Shown here in pieces: positions 20,088 through 32,494 of a DNA stretch of 64,000 bases. The notes below the pieces were generated by a model. The model did no database searches, was not told the origin of the DNA, and saw only the letters and a program-made list of their open reading frames with translations. The position numbers and the translations under genes were made by a program. Origin of the DNA: Streptococcus sp. WB01_FAA12 (GTDB taxonomy: Bacteria; Bacillota; Bacilli; Lactobacillales; Streptococcaceae); assembly GCF_012843315.1 (NCBI RefSeq), contig NZ_JABAEX010000008.1:40277-104276 (forward strand), given 5' to 3'. How positions within the stretch are numbered: position 1 is the stretch's first letter; each line of letters begins with the position of its first letter.

Positions 20088-21085
20088 TCTGGACAACCAG
20101 TTTAAAAATCGTCTTTTTTCATGTTTTGATTTTTGTGCTTATAGGCTATGAATTTACGCAAGGAAGTAATTACGTTCTTTTCACCTTGTTCTTCTGGGCA
20201 GGGAGCTTGCTGCTGATTACTTTTTATCATATTTTGAAATTGCTCCGAAAAATCGACAGGGAAATAAAAATGCTAAAGAGCGAGAAGTTTTTAGAAGAAA
20301 ATCAAAGCCAGCTTTTTCGAATTGAGGAAATGCTAGAAGTTTATAGTGATTTACGGAGCAGCCACCAAGAAAATGCTCGTCTTCTAGAAAGAGAGCAGCA
20401 GCATAATCAGGAGTTGATTTTACAGTTATCAGCGACATCGCACGATTTGAAAACGCCCTTAACTGTGATTAAGGGGAATGCTGAGCTCTTGGAATTGGCG
20501 CAGTTGAGCCAGCCGCAGGCAGACTATGCTGCTGAGATTTTGCAGGCCAGTCACAAGATGGAAGAGTATTGTGGCTCTTTGATTGATTACGCTAAGACTT
20601 TTCAGATTGATGCTAATCAGTTCAGTCAGCTTTCATTGGAGGACTTTTTGGCTGATCTCCAGGACGACTGGGCACTGTTCAGCAAACAGGAAAGCTATCA
20701 TTTTTATCTCAAAGAAGATTGTGATCTTAGTCTGATTTTGTCAATTCATTTGGATTATCTCAAGCGAGCTCTGCTCAATATTTTACTGAATGCGCTTGAA
20801 TATGCTGACCAGAATCAAAAGGAAGTGAAGCTGACGGTATCAGTGCAGCAGGACCAGTTGATTTTTGCTATCTGGAACAATGGCCCTGCATTTTCAGAGG
20901 AGATGCTGCTGGGAGCAGACCAACTCTTTTACCAGAGTGACCAAAGCCGCAATTCAGCTAATCCCCATCATGGTATCGGCTTAGCCTTTTCTAAGCAGGT
21001 CGCTCTCTTGCACGGTGGTCGTCTGACCCTGCTCAATCCAGACCAAGGAGGAGCCTGTGTCGAGTTGACAATTTTATTAAAATAA
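20054..21085 (+). CDS. Histidine kinase with minimal sensor (intramembrane-sensing type)
   Basis: A 343-residue kinase. Two membrane helices (about 17-34 and 40-62) are separated by only about 5 residues (TQGSN), so there is no extracellular sensor domain. HisKA has the phosphoacceptor H130 in SATSHDLKTPLTVIKG. The HATPase part has an N-box (LLNILLNALEYADQNQ), GPAFSEEM and a G2 box (HHGIGLAFSKQVALLHGG). This architecture is known for kinases that take their signal from a partner ABC transporter. Its genes are linked to such a transporter here, which supports that idea. Confidence 0.88.
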   Translation: MAIRTRNFKSLVWTTSLKIVFFHVLIFVLIGYEFTQGSNYVLFTLFFWAGSLLLITFYHILKLLRKIDREIKMLKSEKFLEENQSQLFRIEEMLEVYSDLRSSHQENARLLEREQQHNQELILQLSATSHDLKTPLTVIKGNAELLELAQLSQPQADYAAEILQASHKMEEYCGSLIDYAKTFQIDANQFSQLSLEDFLADLQDDWALFSKQESYHFYLKEDCDLSLILSIHLDYLKRALLNILLNALEYADQNQKEVKLTVSVQQDQLIFAIWNNGPAFSEEMLLGADQLFYQSDQSRNSANPHHGIGLAFSKQVALLHGGRLTLLNPDQGGACVELTILLK

Positions 21086-21215
21086 ATGAGGCTGGAAGAT
21101 CATAAAAACGCATAATACCAAGTGTTCAAAAAACTTGATATTATGCGTTTTATCTTTTATCGTGTAAAGATTTACTGGATTTTTCTTCAAATTGAGTTTT
21201 ATCCAGCCTCGTTTA
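21083..21215. repeat. Nested inverted repeat, bidirectional terminator
   Basis: Outer arms GAGGCTGGA (21088-21096) and TCCAGCCTC (21202-21210) extend into the flanking TAAA/TTTA. Inside is a 19-base stem (21105-21123 with 21133-21151, one mismatch) around a 9-base loop. It lies exactly between two convergent genes and would end transcription both ways. GAGGCTGG...CCAGCC hairpins are common between streptococcal genes, but this one carries an extra internal stem and about 50 bases of further sequence. Confidence 0.7.
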
Positions 21216-21216
21216 A

Positions 21217-22701
21217 TTACTTCCGATACAAGCGATCATATTGGTAGAATGGGTCAAAGGTAACGTTGATACCCAATTTGCGTAGGACATTCTTGTCTTC
21301 GTCAGTCAAGATGATGGTTGAGTGGGCTTCGCTTCCTTTGAGGTTACCAAGTTCCTTCATGGCACGAGCAGCATCAGGGTTTTCCATGGCTGTAATGGCA
21401 AGGGCAATCAGGATTTCATTTGAGTGCAGGCGCGGATTGCGACTGCCTAGATGATTGATTTTAAGACCTTGGATTGGTTTGACAACTTCAGGCTCGATTA
21501 GTTTTACTTCTTTAGCGATGTTAGCGGATTTCTTGATGGCATTGATCAAGGCAGCGGCTGTTGGGCCAAAGAGTTCTGAGTTTTTACCAGTGACAATGTC
21601 ACCAGATGGCAATTCGAGAGCTAGGGCAGGTCCGCCAGTTTCATCAGCCTTTTGACGTGCTGCGACAGCAACTTTACGGTCTGCAGGTGTGATACCGAGG
21701 TCGTTCATGAGAAGTTCAATCTTCTTGACAGCAGTTTCTCCGACTTTTTCAGCTTTGAAATCAAGAACGGTTTGATAGTAGCGACGGATGATTTCTTGTT
21801 TAGAAGCTTCGATAGCGGCTTCATTATCTGTAATAGCAAAACCAACCATGTTGACACCCATGTCTGTCGGTGAAGCGTATGGAGATTCTCCTAGGATACG
21901 TTCTAGCATGCGCTTGAGCACTGGGAAAATTTCGATATCACGGTTGTAGTTGACCGTTGTTTCTCCGTAGGTTTGGAGATGGAAGGGGTCAATCATGTTG
22001 ACATCGTCAAGGTCTGCGGTTGCAGCCTCGTAGGCCAAGTTGACTGGATGATGAAGGGGCAGGTTCCAGACTGGGAAGGTTTCAAATTTAGCGTAACCAG
22101 ACTTGATACCGTTGATTTGGTCGTGGTACATATTGGACACACAGGTTGCCAATTTTCCAGAACCAGGTCCAGGAGCCGTTACGACGATTAACTTGCGACT
22201 GGTTTTGATGTAGTCGTTTTTCCCCATGCCTTCTGGAGAAATGATGTGATCCATATCCGTTGGGTATCCTTTGATTGGATAATGAAGATAAGAATCAATT
22301 CCGTTTTTCTCGAGTTGGTTGCGGAAGGCATCTGCAGCGGGTTGGCCAGCGTATTGTGTGATGACAACAGATCCGACAAAAATCCCCAATTCATTGAATT
22401 TGTCAATCAAACGAAGGACTTCTTGGTCATAAGAAATACCCAAGTCGCCACGTGCTTTGGAATGCTCGATATTGCTAGCATTAATGGCGATAACAACCTC
22501 AACCTGCTCTTTCAATTCTTGCAAGAGCTTGATTTTGTTATCAGGCTCATAACCAGGAAGTACACGAGCAGCGTGGAAATCTTCTAACATTTTGCCACCA
22601 AACTCTAGGTAGAGCTTGCCGTCAAATTGGTTAATACGCTCCAAAATGTGGTCGCGCTGTAGATTCAAATATTGTTCAGAACTAAAAGCTTGTTTTTTCA
22701 T
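21217..22701 (-). CDS. DUF1846 family protein
   Basis: A conserved cytosolic protein of 494 residues and unproven function. The N terminus [21 protein letters not shown] and the later [20 protein letters not shown] are typical of the DUF1846 family. The second of these has a P-loop-like GPGSGK, suggesting nucleotide binding, but this is not proof. The frame is open to 22722; the ATG at 22701 follows GAGGTAAAAAA and matches the family start. In mitis-group genomes it lies between luxS and dexB, as it does here with the ABC/two-component unit inserted between. Confidence 0.85.
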   Translation of the reverse strand: MKKQAFSSEQYLNLQRDHILERINQFDGKLYLEFGGKMLEDFHAARVLPGYEPDNKIKLLQELKEQVEVVIAINASNIEHSKARGDLGISYDQEVLRLIDKFNELGIFVGSVVITQYAGQPAADAFRNQLEKNGIDSYLHYPIKGYPTDMDHIISPEGMGKNDYIKTSRKLIVVTAPGPGSGKLATCVSNMYHDQINGIKSGYAKFETFPVWNLPLHHPVNLAYEAATADLDDVNMIDPFHLQTYGETTVNYNRDIEIFPVLKRMLERILGESPYASPTDMGVNMVGFAITDNEAAIEASKQEIIRRYYQTVLDFKAEKVGETAVKKIELLMNDLGITPADRKVAVAARQKADETGGPALALELPSGDIVTGKNSELFGPTAAALINAIKKSANIAKEVKLIEPEVVKPIQGLKINHLGSRNPRLHSNEILIALAITAMENPDAARAMKELGNLKGSEAHSTIILTDEDKNVLRKLGINVTFDPFYQYDRLYRK

Positions 22702-22780
22702 TTTTTTACCTCTGATCTCCATTATAATAAAAAATTGGAAGTTAGGAAACTATAAAGGTAAAAAAGAAATCAAAAAGATT

Positions 22781-22819
22781 AGGCAAACGCTTGCATAAAA
22801 TTTTGAAAAGCGCTATCAT
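22781..22819 (+). promoter_or_regulatory. dexB promoter with cre site
   Basis: -35 TTGCAT (22791-22796), 17-base spacer, -10 TATCAT (22814-22819). A catabolite response element AGGCAAACGCTTGCA (22781-22795; one mismatch to WTGNAANCGNWNNCW) overlaps the -35. This predicts CcpA repression. Confidence 0.65.
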
Positions 22820-22844
22820 AGACTATGGAATATCAAAATAATGA

Positions 22845-24464
<1,620 letters not shown>

Positions 24465-24470
24465 AATGAG

Positions 24471-24504
24471 AGAACCTCAAGCTTTTGAAGCTTGAGGTTT
24501 TTTA
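24471..24504 (+). terminator. Terminator of dexB
   Basis: Perfect twelve-pair stem AACCTCAAGCTT / AAGCTTGAGGTT with loop TTG and a T-run. Confidence 0.85.
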
Positions 24505-24545
24505 CTAAAAATTGTATAGAAAAATCTTTAAAAAATATTTGTTAG

Positions 24546-24601
24546 AATTTTCTAAAAAATCATGCGAAAGCCCTTGCTTTTATGAAAAAATAGGGTATAA
24601 T
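24546..24601 (+). promoter_or_regulatory. Promoter of the first Ali-like gene with CodY-like box
   Basis: -35 TTGCTT (24574-24579), 16-base spacer, -10 TATAAT (24596-24601). AATTTTCTAAAAAAT (24546-24560) matches the CodY box AATTTTCWGAAAATT at 13 of 15 positions and lies just upstream of the -35. Confidence 0.55.
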
Positions 24602-24632
24602 GGTGAAAACACTATCTTTAAGGAGATTACTT

Positions 24633-26600
24633 ATGAGATCGAAAAAGTGGCTCTTAGGAGCAGGTGCTGTCTTGAGTGCAGCACTTCTGTTAACCGCTTG
24701 TGGGCAAAGCGAAAAGAAGGCTGATGCTCCCAAGACATTTTCTTATGTCTATGCAATAGATCCATCATCTTTGGACTACAGCGTGACGAGCAAGAGCTCA
24801 ACTTCTGACGTTATAGCCAATGTTGTCGATGGCCTCTTGGAAAACGATAAATACGGGAACTTGATTCCTTCGCTTGCAGAAGACTGGTCCGTTTCTAAAG
24901 ATGGCTTGACCTATACCTACAAACTTCGTAAGGGTGTAAAATGGTATACTTCTGAAGGAGAAGAGTATGCTGAAGTCAAGGCTCAGGACTTTGTTACGGG
25001 TCTGAAACACGCAGCTGATGGTAAATCAGACGGCTTATCCCTCCTTCAAGACTCTATCAAAGGTTTGGCTGCCTACATCAGTGGAGAAAGCAATGACTTT
25101 TCTACTGTAGGAGTGAAAGCTGTTGACGATTACACGGTTGAATATACGCTCAACAAACCAGAAAGTTTCTGGAACTCTAAAGTTACAACTGCTACCATGC
25201 TTCCAGTTAACGAAGAATTTTTGAATTCTAAAGGGAGCGACTACGGTGCACCAACACCATCAAGTATTCTTTATAACGGTCCTTATTTCTTGAAATCATT
25301 GACTTCAAAATCAGTCATTGAATATGAAAAGAATCCGAACTACTGGGATAAGGACAATGTTAAGATTGACAACATTAAACTAACTTTCTATGATGGTTCC
25401 GACCAAGAATCCTTGATTCGAAGCTTTACACAAGGTGCTTATACAACAGCCCGTCTCTTCCCAACAAGCTCAAACTTTGAGTCAACTAAGAAAGAGTACG
25501 GAGATAAGATTGTCTACAGTCCACAAGAAGCGACAAGCTACTACCTCACTGTTAACGTAAACCGCCAGTCTTACAATAAAACAGCTAAAACAGACGAAGC
25601 TCAAAAAACATCAACAAAAGAAGCTCTTCTTAATAAGAACTTCCGTCAGGCGCTGAACTTTGCCCTTGACCGTCATTCTTACACTGCTCAGTTGAATGGT
25701 GAAGAAGGTGCGGACAAAATTATCCGTAATAGCCTAGTGCCTCATGACTACGTTCAAGTAGGTGAAAAGACCTTTGGAGAGTTGGCTCAGGCAGAGCTGG
25801 TTTCTTACGGGGACCAATGGAAAGATGTAGCCCTTACTGATGGTAAGGATACGCTTTACAGTCCTGAAAAAGCCAAGGCAGCCTTTGTAAAGGCTAAAGC
25901 AGAATTGCAGGCTAAGGGTGTGACCTTCCCAATCCGTTTGGATGTTCCAGTTGAACAGACCGATGTTATCGCTGTTCAACAGACTAACTCACTCAAGCAG
26001 TCTATCGAGTCAACACTTGGTACAGAGAATGTCATTGTTGATGTCCTTCAAATGACCGATAATGAGAAAATGAGCATTACTTCTCAAGCTAAGGTTCCAG
26101 CACAAAAAGATTATGACTTGAACGGAACTGGTTGGGGACCAGACTATCAAGACCCAGCTACCTACCTAAACATTCTTGATGCTAAGAAAGGTTCTGCTCT
26201 TAAACACTTGGGTATCACTCGTGGAAAAGATCCAGAAGTGATGGCTCAAGTTGGTCTAGACGAATACAAGAAACTCTTGGATGATGCCGCAGCTGAAACA
26301 AGCGACCTCAATAAGCGTTACGAAAAATACGCTAAAGCTCAAGCCTGGGTGTCTGATAGCTCGCTCTTGATCCCAGTTGCTTCTTCAGGTGGTTCTCCAA
26401 CTGTTAGTCGTACTGTACCATTCACAAAAGCATACTCTCAAGTCGGAATCAAGGGAGACCCATTTGTGTTCAAAGGTTTGGAATTGCAAAATGATGTTGT
26501 GACTACAAAAGAATACGAAGAAGCTCTCAAGAAATGGCAGAAAGAAAAAATTGAAACAAATGCCAAATACCAAAAAGAGCTAGAAAAACACGTCAAATAG
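24633..26600 (+). CDS. Oligopeptide-binding lipoprotein, AliC/AliB-like
   Basis: A 655-residue extracytoplasmic solute-binding protein (SBP family 5) that delivers oligopeptides to a shared Ami-type permease. The lipobox is LLTACGQ after a basic, hydrophobic signal (MRSKKWLLGAGAVLSAALL), so it is lipid-anchored. The family motif GLLENDKYGNLIPSLAEDWS is near residue 70. The frame is open from 24600, but the ATG at 24633 follows AAGGAG and begins the signal peptide. It is about equally related by eye to the next gene and to aliA at the right end of the capsule locus. No permease genes are nearby. Confidence 0.9.
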   Translation: MRSKKWLLGAGAVLSAALLLTACGQSEKKADAPKTFSYVYAIDPSSLDYSVTSKSSTSDVIANVVDGLLENDKYGNLIPSLAEDWSVSKDGLTYTYKLRKGVKWYTSEGEEYAEVKAQDFVTGLKHAADGKSDGLSLLQDSIKGLAAYISGESNDFSTVGVKAVDDYTVEYTLNKPESFWNSKVTTATMLPVNEEFLNSKGSDYGAPTPSSILYNGPYFLKSLTSKSVIEYEKNPNYWDKDNVKIDNIKLTFYDGSDQESLIRSFTQGAYTTARLFPTSSNFESTKKEYGDKIVYSPQEATSYYLTVNVNRQSYNKTAKTDEAQKTSTKEALLNKNFRQALNFALDRHSYTAQLNGEEGADKIIRNSLVPHDYVQVGEKTFGELAQAELVSYGDQWKDVALTDGKDTLYSPEKAKAAFVKAKAELQAKGVTFPIRLDVPVEQTDVIAVQQTNSLKQSIESTLGTENVIVDVLQMTDNEKMSITSQAKVPAQKDYDLNGTGWGPDYQDPATYLNILDAKKGSALKHLGITRGKDPEVMAQVGLDEYKKLLDDAAAETSDLNKRYEKYAKAQAWVSDSSLLIPVASSGGSPTVSRTVPFTKAYSQVGIKGDPFVFKGLELQNDVVTTKEYEEALKKWQKEKIETNAKYQKELEKHVK

Positions 26601-26609
26601 TCTATAAAA

Positions 26610-26647
26610 GAAAAGGAAGTTGCAGAAAATCTGTACTTCCTTTTTCT
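26610..26647 (+). terminator. Terminator after the first Ali-like gene
   Basis: Stem AAAAGGAAGTTGCAG / CTGTACTTCCTTTT (one wobble) with loop AAAAT and a T-run. Confidence 0.8.
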
Positions 26648-26718
26648 GATTTAGAGACATTAGTCGTCGTAAAACTAGGAACTTTACAATTTAGGATAAA
26701 TTTGATAAAATATAGTTA

Positions 26719-26727
26719 TGTTATAAA
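26719..26727 (+). promoter_or_regulatory. Extended -10 promoter of the second Ali-like gene
   Basis: TGTTATAAA 22 bases before the chosen ATG; TTGATA upstream is too close to be an ideal -35. Confidence 0.4.
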
Positions 26728-26749
26728 AAGTGACATAAAGGAGTGAATG

Positions 26750-28711
26750 ATGATCAAAATGAAAAAAAGACTGATCGGGACAGGTCTTGTCTTAGCTACA
26801 GGGATTTTACTTTCAGCTTGTGGACAGTCCAATACAGATACAAGCACCTTCTCATCAACATTTGGTGCAAATCCGACGACATTTAACTATCTTTTAGACT
26901 ATTATGCAGATAATACTGCCGTTATTACCAATCTTGTAGATGGTTTGCTAGAAAATGACAGCTATGGGAACCTCGTGCCAGCTCTAGCTGAAGACTGGTC
27001 TGTTTCATCAGATGGTTTGACCTATACCTATAAACTTAGAAAAGATGCCAAGTGGTACACGGCTGATGGAGAAGAGTACGCTCCAGTCAAAGCCCAAGAC
27101 TTTGTCACTGGGATTAAGTATGCTGTGGACAACAAGGGTCAAGCCATGGATCTCATCCAAAACTCTATCAAGGGATTGAATGACTATGTGACAGGTGTGA
27201 CCAATGACTTCACAACGGTTGGTGTGAAAGCCTTGGATGACTATACGGTTGAGTACACTTTGACTCGACCAGAGCCATACTGGAACTCAAAGACAACCAA
27301 CAGTATCCTTTTCCCAGTTAACGAAGAGTTTTTAAAATCCAAGGATAAAGAATTTGGAACCTTGACGCCAAACAGCATCCTTTACAATGGCCCTTACTTG
27401 TTAAAAGATTTCACATCAAAATCTTCAATCGAGTATGTGAAGAACCCACACTACTATGATCATGATAAAGTGACCATTGAGAAAGTTAAACTGGCCTACT
27501 TTGATGGCTCTGATCAGGAGATGACCATTCGAAACTTTGAAAGTGGTGCCTATACGCTTGCGGGAGTCTATCCAAATAGCTCCAACTATGCCAAGACAAA
27601 AGAAAAATACCAAGACAATATCGTTTATAGCTTGCAAGATAAGACTTCTTGGTACTTCAACTTTAATGTTAACCGTAAAGCCTATAACCATACTGCTAAA
27701 ACAACGGATGAACAAAAGAAATCTACTCAAACAGCTATCTTAAATAAAAACTTCCGTCAGGCTATCAACTTTGGTATTGATCGAACAGCCTACTCTGCTC
27801 AATCTAACGGACAAGAAGCAGCAAGTAAGACCCTTCGTAATACTCTAGTTCCCCCAACTTTTGTTCAGGTAGGCGACAAGAGCTTTGGAGAAGTAGTTTC
27901 TTCTAAACTTATTCACTATGGAACAGAATGGTCAGGAATTAACCTGGCGGATGCCCAAGACGGTTACTTCAACAAGGAAAAGGCCCAAGCAAAATTTGTG
28001 GAAGCTAAAAAGGAATTGGAAGCCCAAGGCGTGGCTTTCCCAATCCATTTGGATGTCCCTGTTGATCAGACGAATAAAAATGCGGTTTCTGGTATGAACT
28101 CGGTTAAACAAACCCTTGAAACAGTACTAGGTTCTGACAATATCGTCATTGATGTTCAACAGCTTTCTACAGATGACTTTGGAAATGTTGCTTTCTTAGC
28201 ACCAAATCCAGCAGCTCGTGACTACGACCTAAACTTTGATGGTTGGGTTGGTGATTACCAAGACCCATCAACTTATCTAGACCCATTCAACGCTGAAACT
28301 GGCTTCTATCTCAAGATTTTTGGTCTTGATGCTAAAGAAGACCGAGGGCTTATCAAGAGTTTGGGACTCGATACCTATACACAACTCCTGAAAGAAGCAG
28401 ATGCTGAGAACAAAGATGTCGCTAAGCGTTATGAAAAATACGCTGAAGCTCAAGCTTGGATGATCGACAATTCTCTAGTCATGTCTGCTATGTCAAATGG
28501 TGGTACAGCCTCTGTAACCAAAGTAACTCCGTTTACACGTGCCTACTCTCTAGTGGGAATCAAGGGTGACGGAAATAACTATAAGTACATGAGATTGCAA
28601 AAAGACCCTGTTACCAAGAAACAATTTGGCGAAGCCAAGGCTAAGTGGGAAGAAGAAAGTAAAAAGTCTATCGAAAAGAGCCAAAAAGAATTTGAAAATC
28701 ATATCAAATAA
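26750..28711 (+). CDS. Oligopeptide-binding lipoprotein, AliD/AliB-like
   Basis: A second SBP family 5 lipoprotein, 653 residues, with signal MIKMKKRLIGTGLVLATGIL and lipobox LLSACGQ. Its motif GLLENDSYGNLVPALAEDWS repeats that of the preceding protein. Two ATGs (26747, 26750) are adjacent; 26750 has the better distance (6 bases) from AAAGGAG. It has its own promoter and terminator. In non-encapsulated pneumococci of the NCC2 type a pair like this replaces the capsule genes; here the pair stands beside an apparently intact capsule operon. Confidence 0.9.
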   Translation: MIKMKKRLIGTGLVLATGILLSACGQSNTDTSTFSSTFGANPTTFNYLLDYYADNTAVITNLVDGLLENDSYGNLVPALAEDWSVSSDGLTYTYKLRKDAKWYTADGEEYAPVKAQDFVTGIKYAVDNKGQAMDLIQNSIKGLNDYVTGVTNDFTTVGVKALDDYTVEYTLTRPEPYWNSKTTNSILFPVNEEFLKSKDKEFGTLTPNSILYNGPYLLKDFTSKSSIEYVKNPHYYDHDKVTIEKVKLAYFDGSDQEMTIRNFESGAYTLAGVYPNSSNYAKTKEKYQDNIVYSLQDKTSWYFNFNVNRKAYNHTAKTTDEQKKSTQTAILNKNFRQAINFGIDRTAYSAQSNGQEAASKTLRNTLVPPTFVQVGDKSFGEVVSSKLIHYGTEWSGINLADAQDGYFNKEKAQAKFVEAKKELEAQGVAFPIHLDVPVDQTNKNAVSGMNSVKQTLETVLGSDNIVIDVQQLSTDDFGNVAFLAPNPAARDYDLNFDGWVGDYQDPSTYLDPFNAETGFYLKIFGLDAKEDRGLIKSLGLDTYTQLLKEADAENKDVAKRYEKYAEAQAWMIDNSLVMSAMSNGGTASVTKVTPFTRAYSLVGIKGDGNNYKYMRLQKDPVTKKQFGEAKAKWEEESKKSIEKSQKEFENHIK

Positions 28712-28721
28712 AAAGTTGAAA

Positions 28722-28755
28722 TAAGGTCTCTTGCAAGAGATCTTGTTTTTGTTTG
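28722..28755 (+). terminator. Terminator before the capsule operon
   Basis: Stem AAGGTCTC(TT) / (AA)GAGATCTT with a small loop, followed by GTTTTTGTTT. Confidence 0.7.
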
Positions 28756-28811
28756 CTCAAGGTCCTAAATAATGAAAGCGGTCACTTCAAAATATAGCTA
28801 AGAAAAAAGGA

Positions 28812-28869
28812 ATGAAAACGCTGAGAATTGTGGGAATGAATGGAATTTGTCCTACTTTTGTGATATAAT
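28812..28869 (+). promoter_or_regulatory. Capsule operon promoter region
   Basis: Extended -10 TGATATAAT (28861-28869) about 32 bases before wzg, without a good -35. ATGAAAACGCTGAGA (28812-28826) matches the cre consensus with one mismatch and lies about 35 bases upstream of the -10. Confidence 0.5.
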
Positions 28870-28891
28870 TACTTTAATTATTATAGTATAG

Positions 28892-30346
<1,455 letters not shown>

Positions 30347-30347
30347 A

Positions 30348-31079
30348 ATGATTGATATTCATTCGCACATTGTCTTTGATGTAGATGATGGCCCCAAGTC
30401 AAGAGAGGAAAGCAAGGCCCTCTTGACAGAAGCCTACAGGCAGGGGGTGCGAACCATTGTCTCTACCTCTCATCGTCGCAAGGGCATGTTTGAAACTCCA
30501 GAAGAGAAGATAGCAGAAAATTTTCTTCAGGTTCGGGAAATAGCTAAGGAAGTTGCGAGTGACTTGGTCATTGCTTATGGGGCGGAAATTTACTACACAC
30601 CAGATGTTTTGGATAAACTGGAAAAAAAGCGGATTCCGACCATCAATGATAGTCGTTATGCCTTGATAGAGTTTAGTATGAACACCCCTTATCGCGATAT
30701 TCATAGCGCCTTGAGCAAGATCTTGATGTTGGGAATTACTCCAGTCATTGCCCACATCGAGCGCTATGATGCTCTTGAAAATAATGAAAAACGCGTTCGA
30801 GAACTGATCGATATGGGCTGTTACACGCAAGTAAATAGTTCACACATCCTCAAACCAAAACTTTTTGGAGAACGTTATAAATTTATGAAAAAAAGAGCTC
30901 AGTATTTTTTAGAGCAGGATTTGGTTCATGTCATTGCAAGTGATATGCACAATCTAGACGGTAGACCTCCTCATATGGCAGAAGCATATGACCTTGTTAC
31001 CCAAAAATACGGAGAAGCGAAGGCTCAAGAACTCTTTATAGACAATCCTCGAAAAATTGTAATGGATCAACTAATTTAG
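30348..31079 (+). CDS. wzh: Tyrosine-protein phosphatase Wzh (PHP family)
   Basis: A Mn-dependent phosphatase of 243 residues that dephosphorylates the Wze kinase and so tunes chain length. The PHP metal motif [17 protein letters not shown] opens the protein; later ligands are in [17 protein letters not shown] and [13 protein letters not shown] use the ATG at 30348, one base after the wzg stop and preceded by GGAGGG, rather than the upstream in-frame start inside wzg. Confidence 0.95.
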   Translation: MIDIHSHIVFDVDDGPKSREESKALLTEAYRQGVRTIVSTSHRRKGMFETPEEKIAENFLQVREIAKEVASDLVIAYGAEIYYTPDVLDKLEKKRIPTINDSRYALIEFSMNTPYRDIHSALSKILMLGITPVIAHIERYDALENNEKRVRELIDMGCYTQVNSSHILKPKLFGERYKFMKKRAQYFLEQDLVHVIASDMHNLDGRPPHMAEAYDLVTQKYGEAKAQELFIDNPRKIVMDQLI

Positions 31080-31087
31080 GAGAAATG

Positions 31088-31780
31088 ATGAAAGAACAAA
31101 ATACGATAGAAATCGATGTATTTCAATTATTTAAAACCTTATGGAAACGCAAGCTAATTATTTTATTAGTGGCACTTGTGACAGGGGCGGGAGCTTTTGC
31201 ATATAGCACTTTTATTGTTAAGCCAGAATATACGAGTACCACGCGTATTTACGTAGTGAATCGCAATCAAGGAGATAAGCCGGGACTGACAAATCAGGAC
31301 TTGCAGGCAGGATCTTATCTGGTAAAAGACTACCGTGAGATTATCCTTTCGCAGGATGTATTGGAAAAGGTAGCGACAAATTTGAAATTGGATATGCCAG
31401 CAAAAACGTTAGCTAGTAAAGTTCAAGTGACTGTACCAGCTGACACTCGTATCGTCTCAATCTCTGTCAAGGATAAACAACCAGAGGAAGCCAGTCGCAT
31501 TGCTAATTCTCTACGAGAAGCTGCTGCAGAAAAGATCATCGCTGTAACGCGAGTATCTGATGTAACGACACTTGAAGAAGCGCGACCAGCTACGACTCCC
31601 TCTTCTCCAAATGTTCGACGCAACACCTTGTTTGGTTTTCTTGGAGGAGCGGTCGTAACAGTAATTACTGTTCTTTTGATTGAGTTACTCGATACCCGTG
31701 TGAAACGTCCTGAAGATGTCGAAGATGTACTGCAAATTCCACTTCTAGGGGTCGTTCCAGATTTGGATAAAATGAAATAG
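31088..31780 (+). CDS. wzd: Capsule chain-length protein Wzd (Wzz-like, kinase adaptor)
   Basis: A 230-residue membrane protein with helices at about 25-45 and 180-200 enclosing an extracellular Wzz domain. It controls polymer length and activates the cytoplasmic kinase Wze. The motif [20 protein letters not shown] opens it, and [20 protein letters not shown] is the Pro-rich segment before the second helix. ATGs at 31085 and 31088 are adjacent; the second has the better spacing to AGGAG. Confidence 0.94.
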   Translation: MKEQNTIEIDVFQLFKTLWKRKLIILLVALVTGAGAFAYSTFIVKPEYTSTTRIYVVNRNQGDKPGLTNQDLQAGSYLVKDYREIILSQDVLEKVATNLKLDMPAKTLASKVQVTVPADTRIVSISVKDKQPEEASRIANSLREAAAEKIIAVTRVSDVTTLEEARPATTPSSPNVRRNTLFGFLGGAVVTVITVLLIELLDTRVKRPEDVEDVLQIPLLGVVPDLDKMK

Positions 31781-31789
31781 GAGGAAGTT

Positions 31790-32473
31790 ATGCCAACGTT
31801 AGAAATTTCACAGGCAAAATTGGATCTTGTAAAAAAGGTAGAGGAATATTATAACGCTTTGTGCACGAACCTACAGTTAAGTGGAGATGATTTGAAAGTA
31901 TTTTCTATCACTTCTGTGAAACCAGGAGAAGGAAAATCAACGACTTCCACTAGTATAGCTTGGGCTTTTGCGCGTGCAGGTTACAAAACGCTGTTGATTG
32001 ATGGAGATATCCGCAATTCTGTTATGTCAGGTGTCTTTAAAGCAAGGGATAAAATTACAGGTCTGACGGAATTTCTATCAGGAACTACAGACCTGTCACA
32101 AGGGCTTTGTGATACCAATATCGAAAATCTCTTTGTGATTCAGGCTGGTACTGTGTCACCGAATCCGACGGCCCTTCTTCAAAGTAAGAATTTCAGTACA
32201 ATGCTTGAAACCTTGCGTAAATATTTTGACTACATCATCGTAGACACTGCTCCTGTCGGTGTCGTGATTGATGCAGCTATCATTACGCGAAAATGTGATG
32301 CTTCTATTTTAGTGACAGCAGCAGGTGAAACAAATCGACGAGAGATTCAAAAAGCGAAAGAACAGTTGGAACAAACTGGGAAGCCGTTTTTAGGAGTTGT
32401 GTTGAACAAATTCGATACTTCAGTATACAAACACAGTCCTTATGGAAATTATGGAGATTACGGGAAAAAATAA
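31790..32473 (+). CDS. wze: Capsule tyrosine autokinase Wze
   Basis: A 227-residue BY-kinase that pairs with Wzd and autophosphorylates its C-terminal tyrosine cluster. Walker A is SVKPGEGKSTTSTSIAW near residue 45, Walker A' LLIDGDIRNS, and Walker B IIVDTAPVG. The C terminus VYKHSPYGNYGDYGKK holds four tyrosines, the usual (YGX) cluster. The gene lies 9 bases after wzd and precedes wchA. Confidence 0.95.
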   Translation: MPTLEISQAKLDLVKKVEEYYNALCTNLQLSGDDLKVFSITSVKPGEGKSTTSTSIAWAFARAGYKTLLIDGDIRNSVMSGVFKARDKITGLTEFLSGTTDLSQGLCDTNIENLFVIQAGTVSPNPTALLQSKNFSTMLETLRKYFDYIIVDTAPVGVVIDAAIITRKCDASILVTAAGETNRREIQKAKEQLEQTGKPFLGVVLNKFDTSVYKHSPYGNYGDYGKK

Positions 32474-32494
32474 AAAATAGGTTGGGGGATAGAG

